Shown piece by piece: positions 23,665 through 35,221 of a stretch of DNA of 64,000 nucleotides. Position 1 is the first letter of the stretch. Every line of letters starts with the position of its first letter. The position numbers were made by a program, and so were the translations under genes. The DNA comes from Microcyclospora pomicola (taxonomy: Eukaryota > Ascomycota > Dothideomycetes > Capnodiales), in NCBI GenBank assembly GCA_002786065.1, contig NHNY01000029.1, positions 1-64,000 on the forward strand, read 5' to 3'. The notes beneath the pieces were generated by a model. It worked only from the letters and a program-made list of their open reading frames with translations, ran no database searches and was not told where the DNA came from.

Positions 23665-25271
23665 CTAGATGCCACCCGAGGGGTCGGCGCCTTCCATGTT
23701 GGCGTCGCCGGCGCCGTCCTTGAGGTACTTGACGTACGACAGGCCGAGCGGGCGGCCGCCGTACTGGTAGCCCTGGAACTTGTCGATGGAGCTGGCGGCG
23801 TCGTCGTTGGTGGCGAAGCGGACGACACCGCTGCCGCGGGAGCGACCGTTGGGTTCGTAGCTGACTTCGGCGCGGTCGACTTTGCCGATCGTCTGGAAGA
23901 GATCGACGAGGTCCTCGTTGCTGGTGCTCCAGGGAAGCTAGAGGGAAGTCAGCAATGTGATCGCGGATGTTCAATGTTGATGATGCCTGGACTTACGTTG
24001 CGCACGTAGATCGTCTCGCTCGGCTCACCGTTGGCACCGGCGAAGTCAGTGAATGGGTTAGGTGCGGCAGTCGCACCGGCGGTGCCCGAGTTGTAGGCTG
24101 GCGGAGCGCCTCCTTGGAAACCTCCCTGGAAACCACCGCGTCCACCACCAAAACNNNNNNNNNNNNNNNNNNNNNNNNNNNNNNNNNNNNNNNNNNNNNN
24201 NNNNNNNNNNNNNNNNNNNNNNNNNNNNNNNNNNNNNNNNNNNNNNNNNNNNNCCACCGCCGTAACCACCACGGCCGCCGAAACCTCCCTGGAAGCCACC
24301 ACGACCGCCACCGAAACCACCACGTCCGGCGCCGAAGCCTCCGGCAGCGGCATAGCGGTCTTCACGGACCTCGAGGATACGACCTTGCCAATCGTAGCCG
24401 TTGAACTGTTGGATGGCGTTCTGCGCATCGTCCGGGTTGTCGAAAGCCACGATTCCGGTGCCCTTGGGGCGGCCATCGGGCGCTTGGTGGACGTCGGCAC
24501 GAACGACTTGCCCCGTCATCACAGCCTGGCGGAAGAGATCCTTGAGATCTTGCCAGCCGACGGTGTAAGGGAGGTTAGAGATGAAGATCTGGCTTCCTGC
24601 ACCACGGCCGCCACCCATACCCATTCCTCCGCCTCCATATCCACCACCAAATCCTCCACGACCTCCGCCGAAGCCACCATCGAAGCCGCCACGGGCTGGA
24701 GGTCCCGAGGAGAAACGTGGCTCAGTCTCGCGATCCTGTGGTCGATTAGCTCGGATCAAAAGCGCATGACAAGAGTACCTACTTCTCGGACATAAATCAA
24801 GCGACCCATCAAATTCTGGTTGCTCAAGGTGTTGATAGCTGCTTGCGCTTGGTCTCGGGTGGCGTACTCGACGATACCACAGCCCTTGGACATACCGTTT
24901 GGCAGCAGCAGGACATCTGCGAAAAGAACTTCACCGGCTGTGGGAAGTCATCAGCAAGCGCACGCAAGTCGGGAATCTCACTCGATCGCACCTTGACGCA
25001 TGTAGTCCTTCAGGTGATGCCATTTAACATCGTAAGATAGGTTGCCGACGTAGACACGGCGGTCTTGTTGTGAGTTCTCGCGGGCGGCAGACATGTTGGG
25101 TTCACGACCGGAAGCACGATCGTCGTTGGATCTGGGAGCAGTGTATGAGCCTCCGTTGACAGGGCTACGCTCTCTGTTGCCGCGAGGGTAACGGTCTCTC
25201 GAACGGGAATCCCGTTTGCGATCGTAGTCCTCGTCACGTCGGGGGGAGCGAGAACGCGTTTGTGATCGACG
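23665..25271 (-). CDS. Three-RRM SR/RGG RNA-binding protein, Gbp2/Hrb1 type; 5' exon unresolved, interrupted by gap
   Basis: Minus-strand exons run 25271-24992, 24937-24783, 24735-23997 (with 99 Ns at 24155-24253) and 23937-23665. RRM1 contains [19 protein letters not shown] and [11 protein letters not shown]2 contains [19 protein letters not shown] and [11 protein letters not shown]3 contains [20 protein letters not shown] and [13 protein letters not shown]. An RGG-rich stretch flanks RRM2. Yeast Gbp2 and Hrb1 are SR-like proteins of the TREX mRNA-export system. Upstream of the [10 protein letters not shown] methionine (25094) the frame keeps reading as SR-type sequence ([20 protein letters not shown]) back to an acceptor with a TACTAAC branch motif at 25272, so translation probably starts in an exon I could not place. 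Reading frames on the two sides of the gap do not match for a 99-base gap. Confidence 0.85.
24155..24253. other. Assembly gap (99 N) inside the RGG region
   Basis: Ninety-nine undetermined bases lie within a Gly/Arg repeat of the RRM protein. The sequence on both sides is near-identical GGRGGFQGG-type repeat, so a collapsed repeat is likely. Codon phase differs on the two sides, so the true length is not 99 modulo 3 unless an intron is hidden there. Confidence 0.95.
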
Positions 25272-28200
25272 CTACATTCACGAATCTGTTAGTATGTATT
25301 GTGGTGAATTGATCGAATGGCCTCTTGTGCATTCAACATTGATGATCCTAGCTTGAGGAGTATGTGCGGTCGTAGATTATATACTAGATCGAGGCGTGCT
25401 GAGTGTCGTGGAATTGGTGGTAGGTTGTAAAAGTCGTAGATGGTGGTATGAGTACCTGGCAACGTGATGGCTCAGGGACTCTCGTGAATCTGAAGATTCT
25501 GCTTTCACTGGCAGAAGCGGTAAACAGAGCCAGTCACAAGTATGCTCGCGGCATAGTGTACGAGTTGTGCGACAATGGAAAGCCGCGCATGGGTTTGGTG
25601 GACCATCAAGTATGCCAAGATGAGCAGCTGTTCCGATACACTTGGTGTCGAAAGACCGCAGGAGAGAGGCCAAACGATTCCAGATCCGCATTGTCTTCGT
25701 GTAGCCGGCTGCTGACTTATATGAGCCGAATCTCAGTGAAGATATGTGTAAAGTTTCGGTAACAAATCAAGCTTCCAGGTCCTGTGGCGCTGTCGATCGT
25801 GTAGCAAGGCTCATGCTAGTATAAGCACCAAGCTGCGCATAGCAGACCGACAGGAAGATACTGTCACGTGATTTTGTGATCTCGAGCGGATCGTTGCCAG
25901 CGGCGGACTGCGACCAATGCTGTACTACACCATCGGGAATCTTGATGAAGCTCGTGGCTCTGGTGGAGCATGCGAATCCTTTGTACGTAGCGCCGTGGCA
26001 ATCGTCGACAGGTGTTGATTGGATGATGTAGACAGTCATTGCTGGTGGGCTCCGGCGGTCGTGGATGTAGGTGGCGAAGAGCACGACAGGCGATGTTTGC
26101 AAGATCCTGCGTTATGGTACGTGTATGCTGGAGGATTGATCCAAACAATCCTTTTGACTGCGGATAGGAACGCTGCTGGTCGCTGGTGTCGTAGGCAGCA
26201 TATGGCTTTGCAGAATAACAAGATCAGATATGCTGGCGAGGCATGTTGCGGTAGCAATGCCTGGCATCAGCATCAAGCACGACTGGGAGCACGACAGCGT
26301 TGGACGAGCCAAAAGACCATCCAAAACGCATCAATGCGCAAGGACAAAGCGGACAAGCAGTGTGTTAGGACGCTTGCTGGAACACGTGGCGAGGCAGCAA
26401 GGAAGATGTTTTGCTGTTTAGAAGCACGGCAGACTTGGGAACAACTCTCATAAAGAGGGTCGGCTGATCTGGGCAGAATTCTGCTGCATTATGCAGATGC
26501 ACGAAGTTACATGGATGGTATAGCCTTCCAGCCCCAGTCCAAGATTTGCCTTCCGAGATGCTCTCGCGCCGCCTGTGCCTGTGCCTGTGCCGATGCCTCG
26601 CCCTGTTGCCGTCAACACATCAGTCGCACACACCGTCCCCTCAGTGAAGCCGATACTAGCACGCCTGGGTCCTGCAATGCGCCGAGCAAGCCAGCTCCGA
26701 CACTGAGCTTGCCATGTCTGTCGTCTGTAGCCGGAACGCTCTCCACGTAGCTTGGCCGTGTCCACTACTGCCTGTCAAGCGCCTTCTGCTGACTTGAGGC
26801 CGGACCGAGGCTTGCCATTCCTCAGCGACCTGCTCCGTTCCAGTATAGTTCTTCCAGTATAGTCCAGCTCCCGGGATAACACTCCAAACGATTGTTCTTT
26901 CATGCACTTCCACATATCCACACGAGGGCCGCTGCCGCCGCCTCACGTCAAGCAATCACGGGGGAGGGGGGGTGTACGTACTCTGTCGCGCGATGGGCGG
27001 TAGTTGTCGTCTGCGGGTAGGAGGTCAGCGATCTGATGTGACCCGAAGTCTTGCTCGAATGATGACCACGATGGACAAACGATGACCACAAGGTGGAATG
27101 CCTCGATCAACGACAACACGAAGAGGTGAGAAATGGACCACGGTCGATGCCGTGTGAAGGTGAGGATTGCTGAGCAGATGCTGCAAGGGGAGCAAGGTGG
27201 GAAAGGAGGCTTACCCATTTCGTCCAAAGCAGACCGAGAGTCAGCAGCGGTGTCGAGGTGAGGAATGCCTGGCGGAGTCTGCGAGTGGCCGGAAGCGGGA
27301 AGGAGAGTTTGCAACCTCACGAGGGCAAGGTTAAGAGCCTGCTCTCTCACGTCAGTTGAGATGCGAGGGGTAGGTCGGATCACGGGCAGATCGGAGCTGA
27401 TGGAAGCATGTGCGCGCGCGCGCGAGCAGAAGGGAGGAGTGAAGCTGCAGCGCGCGAGGTTCCGTGCACGTCAAAAGGTTGGACCCGCGGACTGACGCCG
27501 TGAGCTGTCGGCGTGCGATCAACCTTTACCCTCACGGCTGTTGTTGTTGTTGTTGGCCTGCAAGCTTTGCCGCGCTCTACAGCATCTCTCGCGCGCGCCC
27601 ACTTTCACAGCAAGGTCTCCAACCCGACAGCGTATACTCCTATCCCTTCCTATTCCGTCCCAAGGGGTCGACCGACGAAGCGAAGGACGGCTTACCGAGC
27701 ACGTGTGAATGCTGAACACGGCGAGGCTGAGAGAGGAGCGGCTGCACGCTGATCAGACTCTGCTCAGGACGGCCGGACCAATCGGCGGTGGCGGTGACTG
27801 GCGAACACGAGATGGGGGAGTGGGTCGCGCTGCAAGTGAGGTCGGGAGGGCGAATGATGATGGCGGGCGATGGGGGATGGGAGGGATGCTGCGTCGTCAA
27901 GGTTGGCGGGTGACGACCTTGGTGGAAAGCGCGAAGCTGGCACGCCGGCTTGGCGGCGGCGGAGCTATGGATGCATACAGCTCGTGTAGAGTGACGCCTA
28001 ACTTACAGTATGCACAGATTGTATACAGTTGCAACTACCTTACGAATCAATGCCGAAGTGGGAGCCTGTATAATCTATATCCAACTGTATACACATTGTC
28101 GGTATCAACAAAGTAGATGTATCATGCCCGCCAGAAAATGGCTGACAAGAGCACGTTGCCGCAAGTCATTACTACCTTGGTCAATGCAAGGCATGCCCGC

Positions 28201-28962
28201 GGCCATGCTTAGCTCGCCATCAAGCAACGACACGAATACGCTCGTGTTCGCCGTCCGTCCCGTCATAGCCAGTGACCTTGATGTAATGATAGGCTTTGGG
28301 ATATCCCAATCCGACACTGCAGTGGCAAATGGCAATAACATGGTCGGTCTCGCCAAAGTCAATGCTCCGTCCGATTCAAGATCGGATATGGATCCGTGAT
28401 CGCAAGGGGATAGATTCAGTGATCACCCGCAGGATACAGGAGACCTATCGGTCATCACCTCGTCAGCACCGCTTGTTCTCCTACCGTCTTTCGATTGAGT
28501 GAATCAGGCAAACGTGCTAGCCACATCTCAAGGACAGAGCAGGAGAAAAGCTGTACAGATGTTCACGTCCAGGAAGATTATGTGTGTCAAGGTTTGTAAC
28601 ATGCGGCACGTCGCGATGTCTAAGGTACACATGTGTCGAGCCGTCTACATCTACCATTTCATACACGTCCATGCATGCATTGCATAGCATGTACGAAAAG
28701 ACAGCATCGGAAACAAATGCAAAGAAAGGTAAAAGATCGCTTTCGTGAGCGCCAAGAGAGTGAGCACCAAGAACTCCATCGCTAGACTAGGACCAAAACA
28801 AAACAAAACAATCCGCGTCCGAAAGAAGAGCCCGCCCACTTCCCTCGCCGAGAGAAGGCGTGGTGCGTTCGAACGATGGCAAGTAGGCTGAAGTGCGAGG
28901 ACGGGTTTTGCGGAATAGAGTACAAGCCATGAGCAGCAAATCCTGCGCGATGGGGTGACGGA
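25272..28962. other. Gene-poor region with weak ORFs
   Basis: About 3.7 kb with no recognised gene apart from the weak ORF at 25767-26039. On the minus strand, 27430-27211 is open and ends in a good donor (GAAATGG|GTAAGC). A second open piece near 26990-26970 encodes NYRPSRDR and follows CCCGCAG, so a spliced gene is possible, but no ATG or family could be assigned. Simple repeats present are GC alternation near 27405-27425, GTT repeats near 27539-27556 and three AAAAC units near 28796-28810. Confidence 0.4.
25767..26039 (-). CDS. Hypothetical small protein, weak
   Basis: An open frame of 90 residues from the ATG at 26039 (MTVYIIQSTPVDDCHG) ending LATRSTAPQDLEA. The frame is open 60 bases further up without an ATG, so a spliced upstream exon is possible. 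It holds three cysteines, no signal peptide and no family match known to me. Third-position G/C use is similar to nearby genes. It may be chance. Confidence 0.25.
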   Translation of the reverse strand: MTVYIIQSTPVDDCHGATYKGFACSTRATSFIKIPDGVVQHWSQSAAGNDPLEITKSRDSIFLSVCYAQLGAYTSMSLATRSTAPQDLEA

Positions 28963-31900
28963 CTATGGCCGCCACGGCGGACGCTCAGCCTCTTTCCGCC
29001 CACTCATGCGACTGCCTATCCGTGAGGGCAACATGCTGCTGCGGCGGCCGCTCATGGCGCTGGACGCGCGATTGTGGTGATGTGACGGGCTCTCGCTATC
29101 GGCTTCGTTGCCGTCGGCCACGGTTGAGATGGTGAGTGCGATGTTGTGTTTGCTGCTGGCGGGCGGCGGTGCCGGACTCGGGGTTGGTCGGAGGGTGGAC
29201 CGTGAAGTTTTCGGCATCAGTGCTCCAGAACGGCGTGCCGGAGTACTCGTCGACGCGGTGACGGGCAGGGAGGATTTGCGAGTCGCTCCCGGCGTGTGAG
29301 AGCGAGGTATGGAGGACGGCGGGAGCGGAGCTGTGATGTTGCGGGTGGAACGTAGTGGTGGGGCGGACTGGGGACTGCTTGGGAAGACGGAGCTCCGGTT
29401 CGAGCGCAGGAAATCTGTCCGTGGCGTCACGGGCGGCTTGGCATACGGCGACGGCTCCAACGCGGAAAGTGGCAGGAAGCCTTTGTCCTCGCCTTTGGAG
29501 TATCCCACCCAGCGCGGACGGCCGTCGGATGGCTGGTCTTGCCGACCAGATTTGCTAGTAGATGTGGAGGGAGCAGGCGTGCCACCCGGGGACGAGCCCG
29601 GAGTCGAGAATGTCATGGAAGTCTTGTGCGCCAGGGAGATCTTGGTGTTGTATGACGAACGTCCCGGCCGTGGGATTGAGCTACCCGATTTCGAAAAGGA
29701 GCTGCGTCCAGAAGCCAATCTCCTGTTCAGTGACCCAGGTTCCTTCGCGTTGCCGTTGTACCTGATCTTGACGTTGTTGAGTGGCGTGGGTGTCCCTGAG
29801 CCAACACTGTTCTTTCTGCTGCCTCCCATGACACTGCTTGCCGGCGAGCTCCCTGGGGTCTCCACGAGACTGCCTGCCAATGAGCGCTCGCTCGAAACAA
29901 CTGTGGACACCGAGTCGCGCAGTTGCTTGTCGCGAATATCATTACATATGTCTTTGAGCACCAGATCCACGTCTTGCATCTCGCGCTGAAGAGACGTCCA
30001 CCTAGTTTGGATGTCGCTTTGCAGTCTCAAGACCTCACCATTGACCGTCAACCGATCTGCCACTCCCTTGTCGATGATTGTCAAGACCCTTCCAATTGCA
30101 GGGCCGTAATGTGTCTTCTTGGCTTCGTAATTCTCGATCTTCTTCAACAACGTCAGATAGCTGCTGTGCTGCTCGCCAGCATCGATGCCAGTCTTCAGCT
30201 TTTCGAAGCTGCGCGTGATGGACTCGCACATCTTCCAGGCCTGTTTGCCAGCGTTACGGAACACCAGTATCCACCGGTCCTCCCCGAGTTCGCGCCGTAG
30301 CGATTCGGCATCAGCCTCCAACTTGTTCCACTGTGCTTCCAGCCGTTCTTGGCGTTCGTCGAGGTCGTCGCATGCAGATGGGAAGACCGTGTTCCCTCTT
30401 GCACGAAAGACAGCGAGTTTCATGGGCAAGAAGTCAAGGGATGCCCGCATAGGCTGCATTCGCGCAAAGAGTGCCAGCAAACTCGCATCATCCTTGTGTT
30501 CGGCATGTGTGGCGGGTGCTTGGGAGAATTGTGGCACATTGTGCTGCTTCGCGCTGCCTTGTGATCGTTCTTCAACGATGATCTCCAGCTCTGCCAGATC
30601 AATGCTATCCTTCGAGGTCAGAAGACTTTCCGCGCCTTGGTGTCGCTTCTCCTCCATCTCAAACACCATTCGGTTCAGCCCCTCCATCTCTTGTCCCACC
30701 TCACCCAGTACTGAATTCCACAGCTCTTCCCAATCCATCGCGATCTCCACTTGCACTTTGACGTTGCTCAACATCTCCTTGACTTTCCGCCAGCTGGTCA
30801 CGATGTCTTCCATCTGTGCCACACTTCCTGCTAGCTCCTCGGCAGACAATGCCTTGACATCTTTCCGAGCTTGCAATCGCTCAATGGAGGAAATGTAGAC
30901 CTGCACCAGCCTCTCAAATCGATTGATGGCCTTGTCCACGTCTTCAATTCCGTCTCTTCCGCCTGCTGCAGCCCATTCCGCATCGTCTTCCGCATCCAGT
31001 CCGCTCAGCACTTCGGAGGCCTTCTTAATCCACACCCGAATCTGCTCACTGGCATCGCCTAAAGCCTTGGCGGCTTCTGTGGATGTTGGAATGTCCGAAA
31101 TGCGCTTCGCTAGGGAGTTGGCGTCTGGGAGGTGCATGTTGGTCAATTGAGAAAGCTGTGCCGCCAGACTGATCCTTGACAATGTATAGATAGATCCGGC
31201 ACGGGACAGTCTATTCGATACGAAATCGGAGTCGCTATTGTAATCGCCGGTGCCGAATCCGCTGGTCTGCCGTGACGGTGACGGGCGAATGCTGCCATTG
31301 GCGAACATTGGTGTGACCGGAGTCGAGGCAACAGGATGGTATCTCGGTACAGACGTGGGAGGCTGTAGGGGCACTTGTGTGGGCATGGAGCTCAGCGGCT
31401 CCTTGGTGTGCAGGTGTAACCGCGTCTTGCCGCCATCCGGCATGCGGTACTTGTGCTCCTCCTGAAATCCGCCGTGGAATTTGCTCTCGTCCTCGCTCTC
31501 GACTAGTGGGTGGTCGCTGACGTCGATCGCGGACGAGACATCGCTCTCCAGCATGCTCACCTCCGCGTCGGAGAGCACTGGCCCGCCATCCAGCCTGACA
31601 CCCCCGGCCGGCATGGCTTGGCCTGACCACGCCCGGCCGCGACGACGCGTCTCGACCTCTCGACTGTACTGAAGAAGCTCAAGTTCGTCGAGTTGGTGCT
31701 GGGGGATTCGTCCGATCTCCTGTAGTTGAGCTCGGCGTTCGGACTCAAGTCGACGTTTTTGTTCGGCCAGGCGCGCGAGGCGGAGCTGCAATTCGGGAGA
31801 GACACGCCGGGTAGGACGCGTCGAAGTTGACGGCTGCTTCGACGAGGGGAAGCTAGCGGAATTGCGATTCTCGAGGTCGTCGTAGGTTGGAAGGGCAGGC

Positions 31901-32055
31901 AGCGGTTTCTCGTGTTCCCACGGCGGACGGATGCTTCGAGCTTGGGCTAGGATCGAGGTTGCGGCTGTGGGGCTTATGGTGGCACGGGCGTCGAAGGAGG
32001 CATGCGCGAACGTTGGAGGGACGGAGTAGTGGTCTGCCATAGCGCGCATCGGCAT
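28963..32055 (-). CDS. KAR9: Karyogamy/spindle-positioning protein Kar9
   Basis: A single minus-strand exon; the first in-frame ATG at 32055 gives 1030 residues, with alternatives at 32049 and 32040. The middle (about residues 300-700) is the conserved Kar9 helical domain, with blocks such as WRKVKEMLSNVKVQVEIAMDWEELWNSVLGE (only partly needed for recognition), FLPMKLAVFRARG and WILVFRNAGKQAWKMCESI. The tail is Ser/Pro-rich and basic and carries two SxIP motifs, SSIPRPGR near residue 790 and SSIPRSHT near 910, which are the known docking motif for EB1/Bim1. Kar9 links Bim1 on microtubule plus ends to myosin to orient the spindle. An N-terminal coiled stretch (LARLAEQKRRLESERRAQL) is extra and its role is unknown. 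Confidence 0.9.
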   Translation of the reverse strand: MPMRAMADHYSVPPTFAHASFDARATISPTAATSILAQARSIRPPWEHEKPLPALPTYDDLENRNSASFPSSKQPSTSTRPTRRVSPELQLRLARLAEQKRRLESERRAQLQEIGRIPQHQLDELELLQYSREVETRRRGRAWSGQAMPAGGVRLDGGPVLSDAEVSMLESDVSSAIDVSDHPLVESEDESKFHGGFQEEHKYRMPDGGKTRLHLHTKEPLSSMPTQVPLQPPTSVPRYHPVASTPVTPMFANGSIRPSPSRQTSGFGTGDYNSDSDFVSNRLSRAGSIYTLSRISLAAQLSQLTNMHLPDANSLAKRISDIPTSTEAAKALGDASEQIRVWIKKASEVLSGLDAEDDAEWAAAGGRDGIEDVDKAINRFERLVQVYISSIERLQARKDVKALSAEELAGSVAQMEDIVTSWRKVKEMLSNVKVQVEIAMDWEELWNSVLGEVGQEMEGLNRMVFEMEEKRHQGAESLLTSKDSIDLAELEIIVEERSQGSAKQHNVPQFSQAPATHAEHKDDASLLALFARMQPMRASLDFLPMKLAVFRARGNTVFPSACDDLDERQERLEAQWNKLEADAESLRRELGEDRWILVFRNAGKQAWKMCESITRSFEKLKTGIDAGEQHSSYLTLLKKIENYEAKKTHYGPAIGRVLTIIDKGVADRLTVNGEVLRLQSDIQTRWTSLQREMQDVDLVLKDICNDIRDKQLRDSVSTVVSSERSLAGSLVETPGSSPASSVMGGSRKNSVGSGTPTPLNNVKIRYNGNAKEPGSLNRRLASGRSSFSKSGSSIPRPGRSSYNTKISLAHKTSMTFSTPGSSPGGTPAPSTSTSKSGRQDQPSDGRPRWVGYSKGEDKGFLPLSALEPSPYAKPPVTPRTDFLRSNRSSVFPSSPQSAPPLRSTRNITAPLPPSSIPRSHTPGATRKSSLPVTASTSTPARRSGALMPKTSRSTLRPTPSPAPPPASSKHNIALTISTVADGNEADSESPSHHHNRASSAMSGRRSSMLPSRIGSRMSGRKEAERPPWRP

Positions 32056-32785
32056 GTTAGAAATGAAGCACGACACAGCATCGATTGATGTAGGCCGACA
32101 TACATGAGACAGGTAGAGAAGAGGATGACAGTTCCTAGGAAGATGTTGCCTGCACTGCTGTGGGTGTCTCTATGCGCGTACCGGGCAACGCAGGCCATAC
32201 ATCGCCGAACAGAAGGATCGCGTATGGACGTACCATGAGACGAGCCAACACCCTTTTGCGCCTACGTGTCCAACCGCCTGTGTTCGGCTCGCAGGTCAAC
32301 AAGACCCTCGATCCTTGCGCGATACGGCGCCAACATAAGTCAGAGCGCAGGGTTGAGACGGGAGTGGAACCGGATTCATTGGCGACCTGAAGCTGGAGGT
32401 TGTGTTTCATGTGAGACTCGCAAACCTGGTTGTGGTCGGGTGCCTGCGACCTGACGAACCTTATCTGGACATATCCACCTCATCGTGCATGATCCGCTAT
32501 GTACATATCCCCAGGCATGCAGGTTGTACATATAAGTGCATGCCCCTAAGGCTTATATGCGGCTCCTTTCAGCGAAGTTCGACTTATATCTCAGACGTAT
32601 AACGCCACGGTCTGTGGAGACACAGCGGAATTAGGTAAGGAAGTCGGATGCAGGAATTGCGAGACGTGCCGGATGACAGCTCGAAGTGTCTACTGTGGCA
32701 AGGAAAACCCCTTACAGTACAAGCCGCAAAAGCATAGGTATCCTTAACAAATGGTCCATTATAGTCGTTCACTGGGCAGTCTGCT
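32056..32785. other. Intergenic region, nothing recognised
   Basis: This 730-bp stretch is the KAR9 promoter and the 3' flank of the next minus-strand gene. I see no gene or known site. Confidence 0.5.
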
Positions 32786-34519
32786 TTACACTACCACCGC
32801 CACCGCTTCGCTCTTGTCATTATTATCGATAATCTTGCCGTCACCCTTCATGCCGACCGGAACGCCGCTGTCGACCTTTTGACTTTCCACATCAGTGTCC
32901 AGAACCTCGACCCTCAGTTCAGGCGGCCTCCTTCTGCCTTCTGTCTGCAATGCCTCCTGCCGCCACTCATCGGACAACTCGTCGCGCACGCCCTTCGCCC
33001 ACGTCAGCACAGCTTCCTCGAATGCCTTCCATGCCGCTGTGTCGTTGTTGTTCACCAGGTCCGACACCGGCACTGCCAGTTTGATCTCCCATCTCAGCTC
33101 TGCGGCCTTGATCCAGAAGCGTAGGTTTTCCATTATCCGATATGGCTTCGCGATATCACTGTGCCAGGTCTTGATCTGGCCGAATTTCCGTTTCGAGCGT
33201 GCGACCAGGGCATTGTGTAGTTTCACCAGGCGTTGACCGTCTTGTAGTGCCAGCATAAAGTCGTTCGGGTAGAGCGGATCCTCACTTGTTGACGCCTCTG
33301 GACATCGCGGTAGCGGGGGCTGCTCCGGATCGAAGGACTTCAGAAACTCCCACTCCCGCTCGCGTTCCCGGCCGGTCCAGTCACCTTCTCGCCATGCCCA
33401 GCTTTCGCGTTCTGCAGCTTCCTGCTGTTCCTGCTCTTCTTCCTTCTTGATCAACTTGTCGATACTCTCAATCCAGATGATGATCTCGGTGAGTTCGAGC
33501 AACCGTATTCCGCCTCGAAAATTCCGACTCGCCATACGTTTCAAGATATCGAGCACTTGGTACAGATCGCCACGTATCGTACGCTCTGACCTGATGGCAT
33601 ATAACCGTTGAGGTTGAGTGTGTGCTGTGTAGTAGTTCTTTGCCGCGCGGATAGCCAGAGTGATGATATCCAGGAGATGAAGTCCTTGCACTTCATAGAA
33701 CCCATCATTCTCCTCACTGTCCTTCTTGATGTCTTTTTGTGATTCCTCGAGCACTTTGCATGCGTCCTGCAATGCCTCCTTCAGCTCTCTTCGCAAGACC
33801 GGGACGTCGGGGAGCGGCTCAGTATATGATGGTTTCTGCTTGTATGTGCTGACGGTTGGCGGAAGCATGGGCGGGTCGCCAACTTGGCCCCAACGTGGTG
33901 CCACTTCGTTCATCTCACTGGGTGACTCGTACCCACTGTGTTCCATGCCCGGCTCAGACACGGCGTAGTTCGAACGATCGTCGTACAAGCAAAGTGAAGC
34001 CATGGCTAGCTCGTCCGCGAGTGCTCCAGAAGCCATCGGCTCCCCTTGGACCTTGCCGTTCAGGTTCATCATGCTTCTCTTTCGCATCGGATCTTTCTCC
34101 TGTGCCAGCTGGGCCCCCTTTCCGTCCAGCAGTCCGGTGCGAGCAAAATAGTATTGCATGTGAGCGATACTTCCCAAGCTCATCACGCTGTCCCTGTTCC
34201 TCGCCGAGTCCGCGAAGGCGGTACCTTGCGGCCGCATGTAGCCTCGCCTTCGGACAACACTTGTAGCGCCATCGGAAAGACGTGATTGGCGTGATCGGTT
34301 ACTGGTGGTCGAGGAGGTGGAATTGGTCGGCGTGGATGAGGAGCGGTCCAGGCGGGGCACGGCGTCCAGAGCCAGCGACGGCGACACGTATGGGGAAGGA
34401 GAGGACGACCTCCTGTCTGGCGAGCTCAGAACGCTGCTCTCCGGAAAGCTCTCAGGTGTGCTGGTGTCGGTGGTGCTGGGATGTTGAGCCAACTGCTCCA
34501 TCTCTCCGTGGTCCGCCAT
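32786..34519 (-). CDS. Conserved fungal protein of unknown function
   Basis: One minus-strand exon, 577 residues, starting MADHGEMEQLAQ. The first 90 residues are Ser/Thr/Pro-rich. Then come blocks that look conserved: RRGYMRPQGTAFADSARNRD, SVMSLGSIAHMQYYFARTGLLDGKGAQLA, and a helical part from about residue 235 to 500 (LHLLDIITLAIRAAKNYYTAH, GDLYQVLDILKRMASRNFRGG). A Glu/Arg-rich coil sits near residue 355. I recall similar hypothetical proteins in other Dothideomycetes and Eurotiomycetes but no named domain. No signal peptide or membrane helix is seen, so it is probably cytosolic. Confidence 0.7.
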   Translation of the reverse strand: MADHGEMEQLAQHPSTTDTSTPESFPESSVLSSPDRRSSSPSPYVSPSLALDAVPRLDRSSSTPTNSTSSTTSNRSRQSRLSDGATSVVRRRGYMRPQGTAFADSARNRDSVMSLGSIAHMQYYFARTGLLDGKGAQLAQEKDPMRKRSMMNLNGKVQGEPMASGALADELAMASLCLYDDRSNYAVSEPGMEHSGYESPSEMNEVAPRWGQVGDPPMLPPTVSTYKQKPSYTEPLPDVPVLRRELKEALQDACKVLEESQKDIKKDSEENDGFYEVQGLHLLDIITLAIRAAKNYYTAHTQPQRLYAIRSERTIRGDLYQVLDILKRMASRNFRGGIRLLELTEIIIWIESIDKLIKKEEEQEQQEAAERESWAWREGDWTGREREREWEFLKSFDPEQPPLPRCPEASTSEDPLYPNDFMLALQDGQRLVKLHNALVARSKRKFGQIKTWHSDIAKPYRIMENLRFWIKAAELRWEIKLAVPVSDLVNNNDTAAWKAFEEAVLTWAKGVRDELSDEWRQEALQTEGRRRPPELRVEVLDTDVESQKVDSGVPVGMKGDGKIIDNNDKSEAVAVVV

Positions 34520-35221
34520 CCTAGGAGGCCTGGTGAAGATCGTACAGCTTCTGTCTCAGGGTCCCGCTTTCCGCTCGCTTCCCTCGATGGTGACACCGTG
34601 AATACCGACCCCCAGAGCTCGTAGGATTGCTTGAACTGTCGTGATGGCAGCACCGAGTGCGTGCTATGTCGAAGTGCCTTTGCATAAATATTGACAGGGA
34701 GCAGAAGGCAATGACCAGGTCGTCTCCTCCTGCTCATAAAAGGGGATTGGGTGTTTAGTGGTTTCCGGGCTAGTGGCGCGCTGTTTCACGCGTAGGGATC
34801 GTCAACGTTGCCGAGGGTTCGAATCGGTGCTTTGGGGTCGAGCGCTAGGATTCTAGGACTAAGGTACGGTCTCGGGATTCGACCGTCAAGAGGGAAGGCA
34901 GGACGGCGTTGTGCAAACGGCGAACAAAAGATCCATTCCGCCAACGTGTCGTCAGACGTGGTACCACAACAGCTTTCCAGCTCGTCTCCATTGTTTCTGT
35001 CCACATACTGTCACAGGACAACGGAAGCAAGGGGATTTAAAGTGTGTTTGATGAGATCGGTTCGGCTCCTATCCGGCACGAGACGTCCCTTGGTCAACCA
35101 AGAGATCATGGCTGGTTCCACATTTGCCATGTGCAGCACAACTCACTACATACATGAGCCGACTGTGCCTAGAACTCGCCGTGCCTTTGATACCATCTAG
35201 TGCAACACGTTTCAAGTTTGA

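Noticed and set aside
34811-34840. tRNA T-loop-like GGGTTCGAATC
   Set aside because: Flanking bases cannot form the 5-bp T stem and no anticodon or D arm fits at the right distance.
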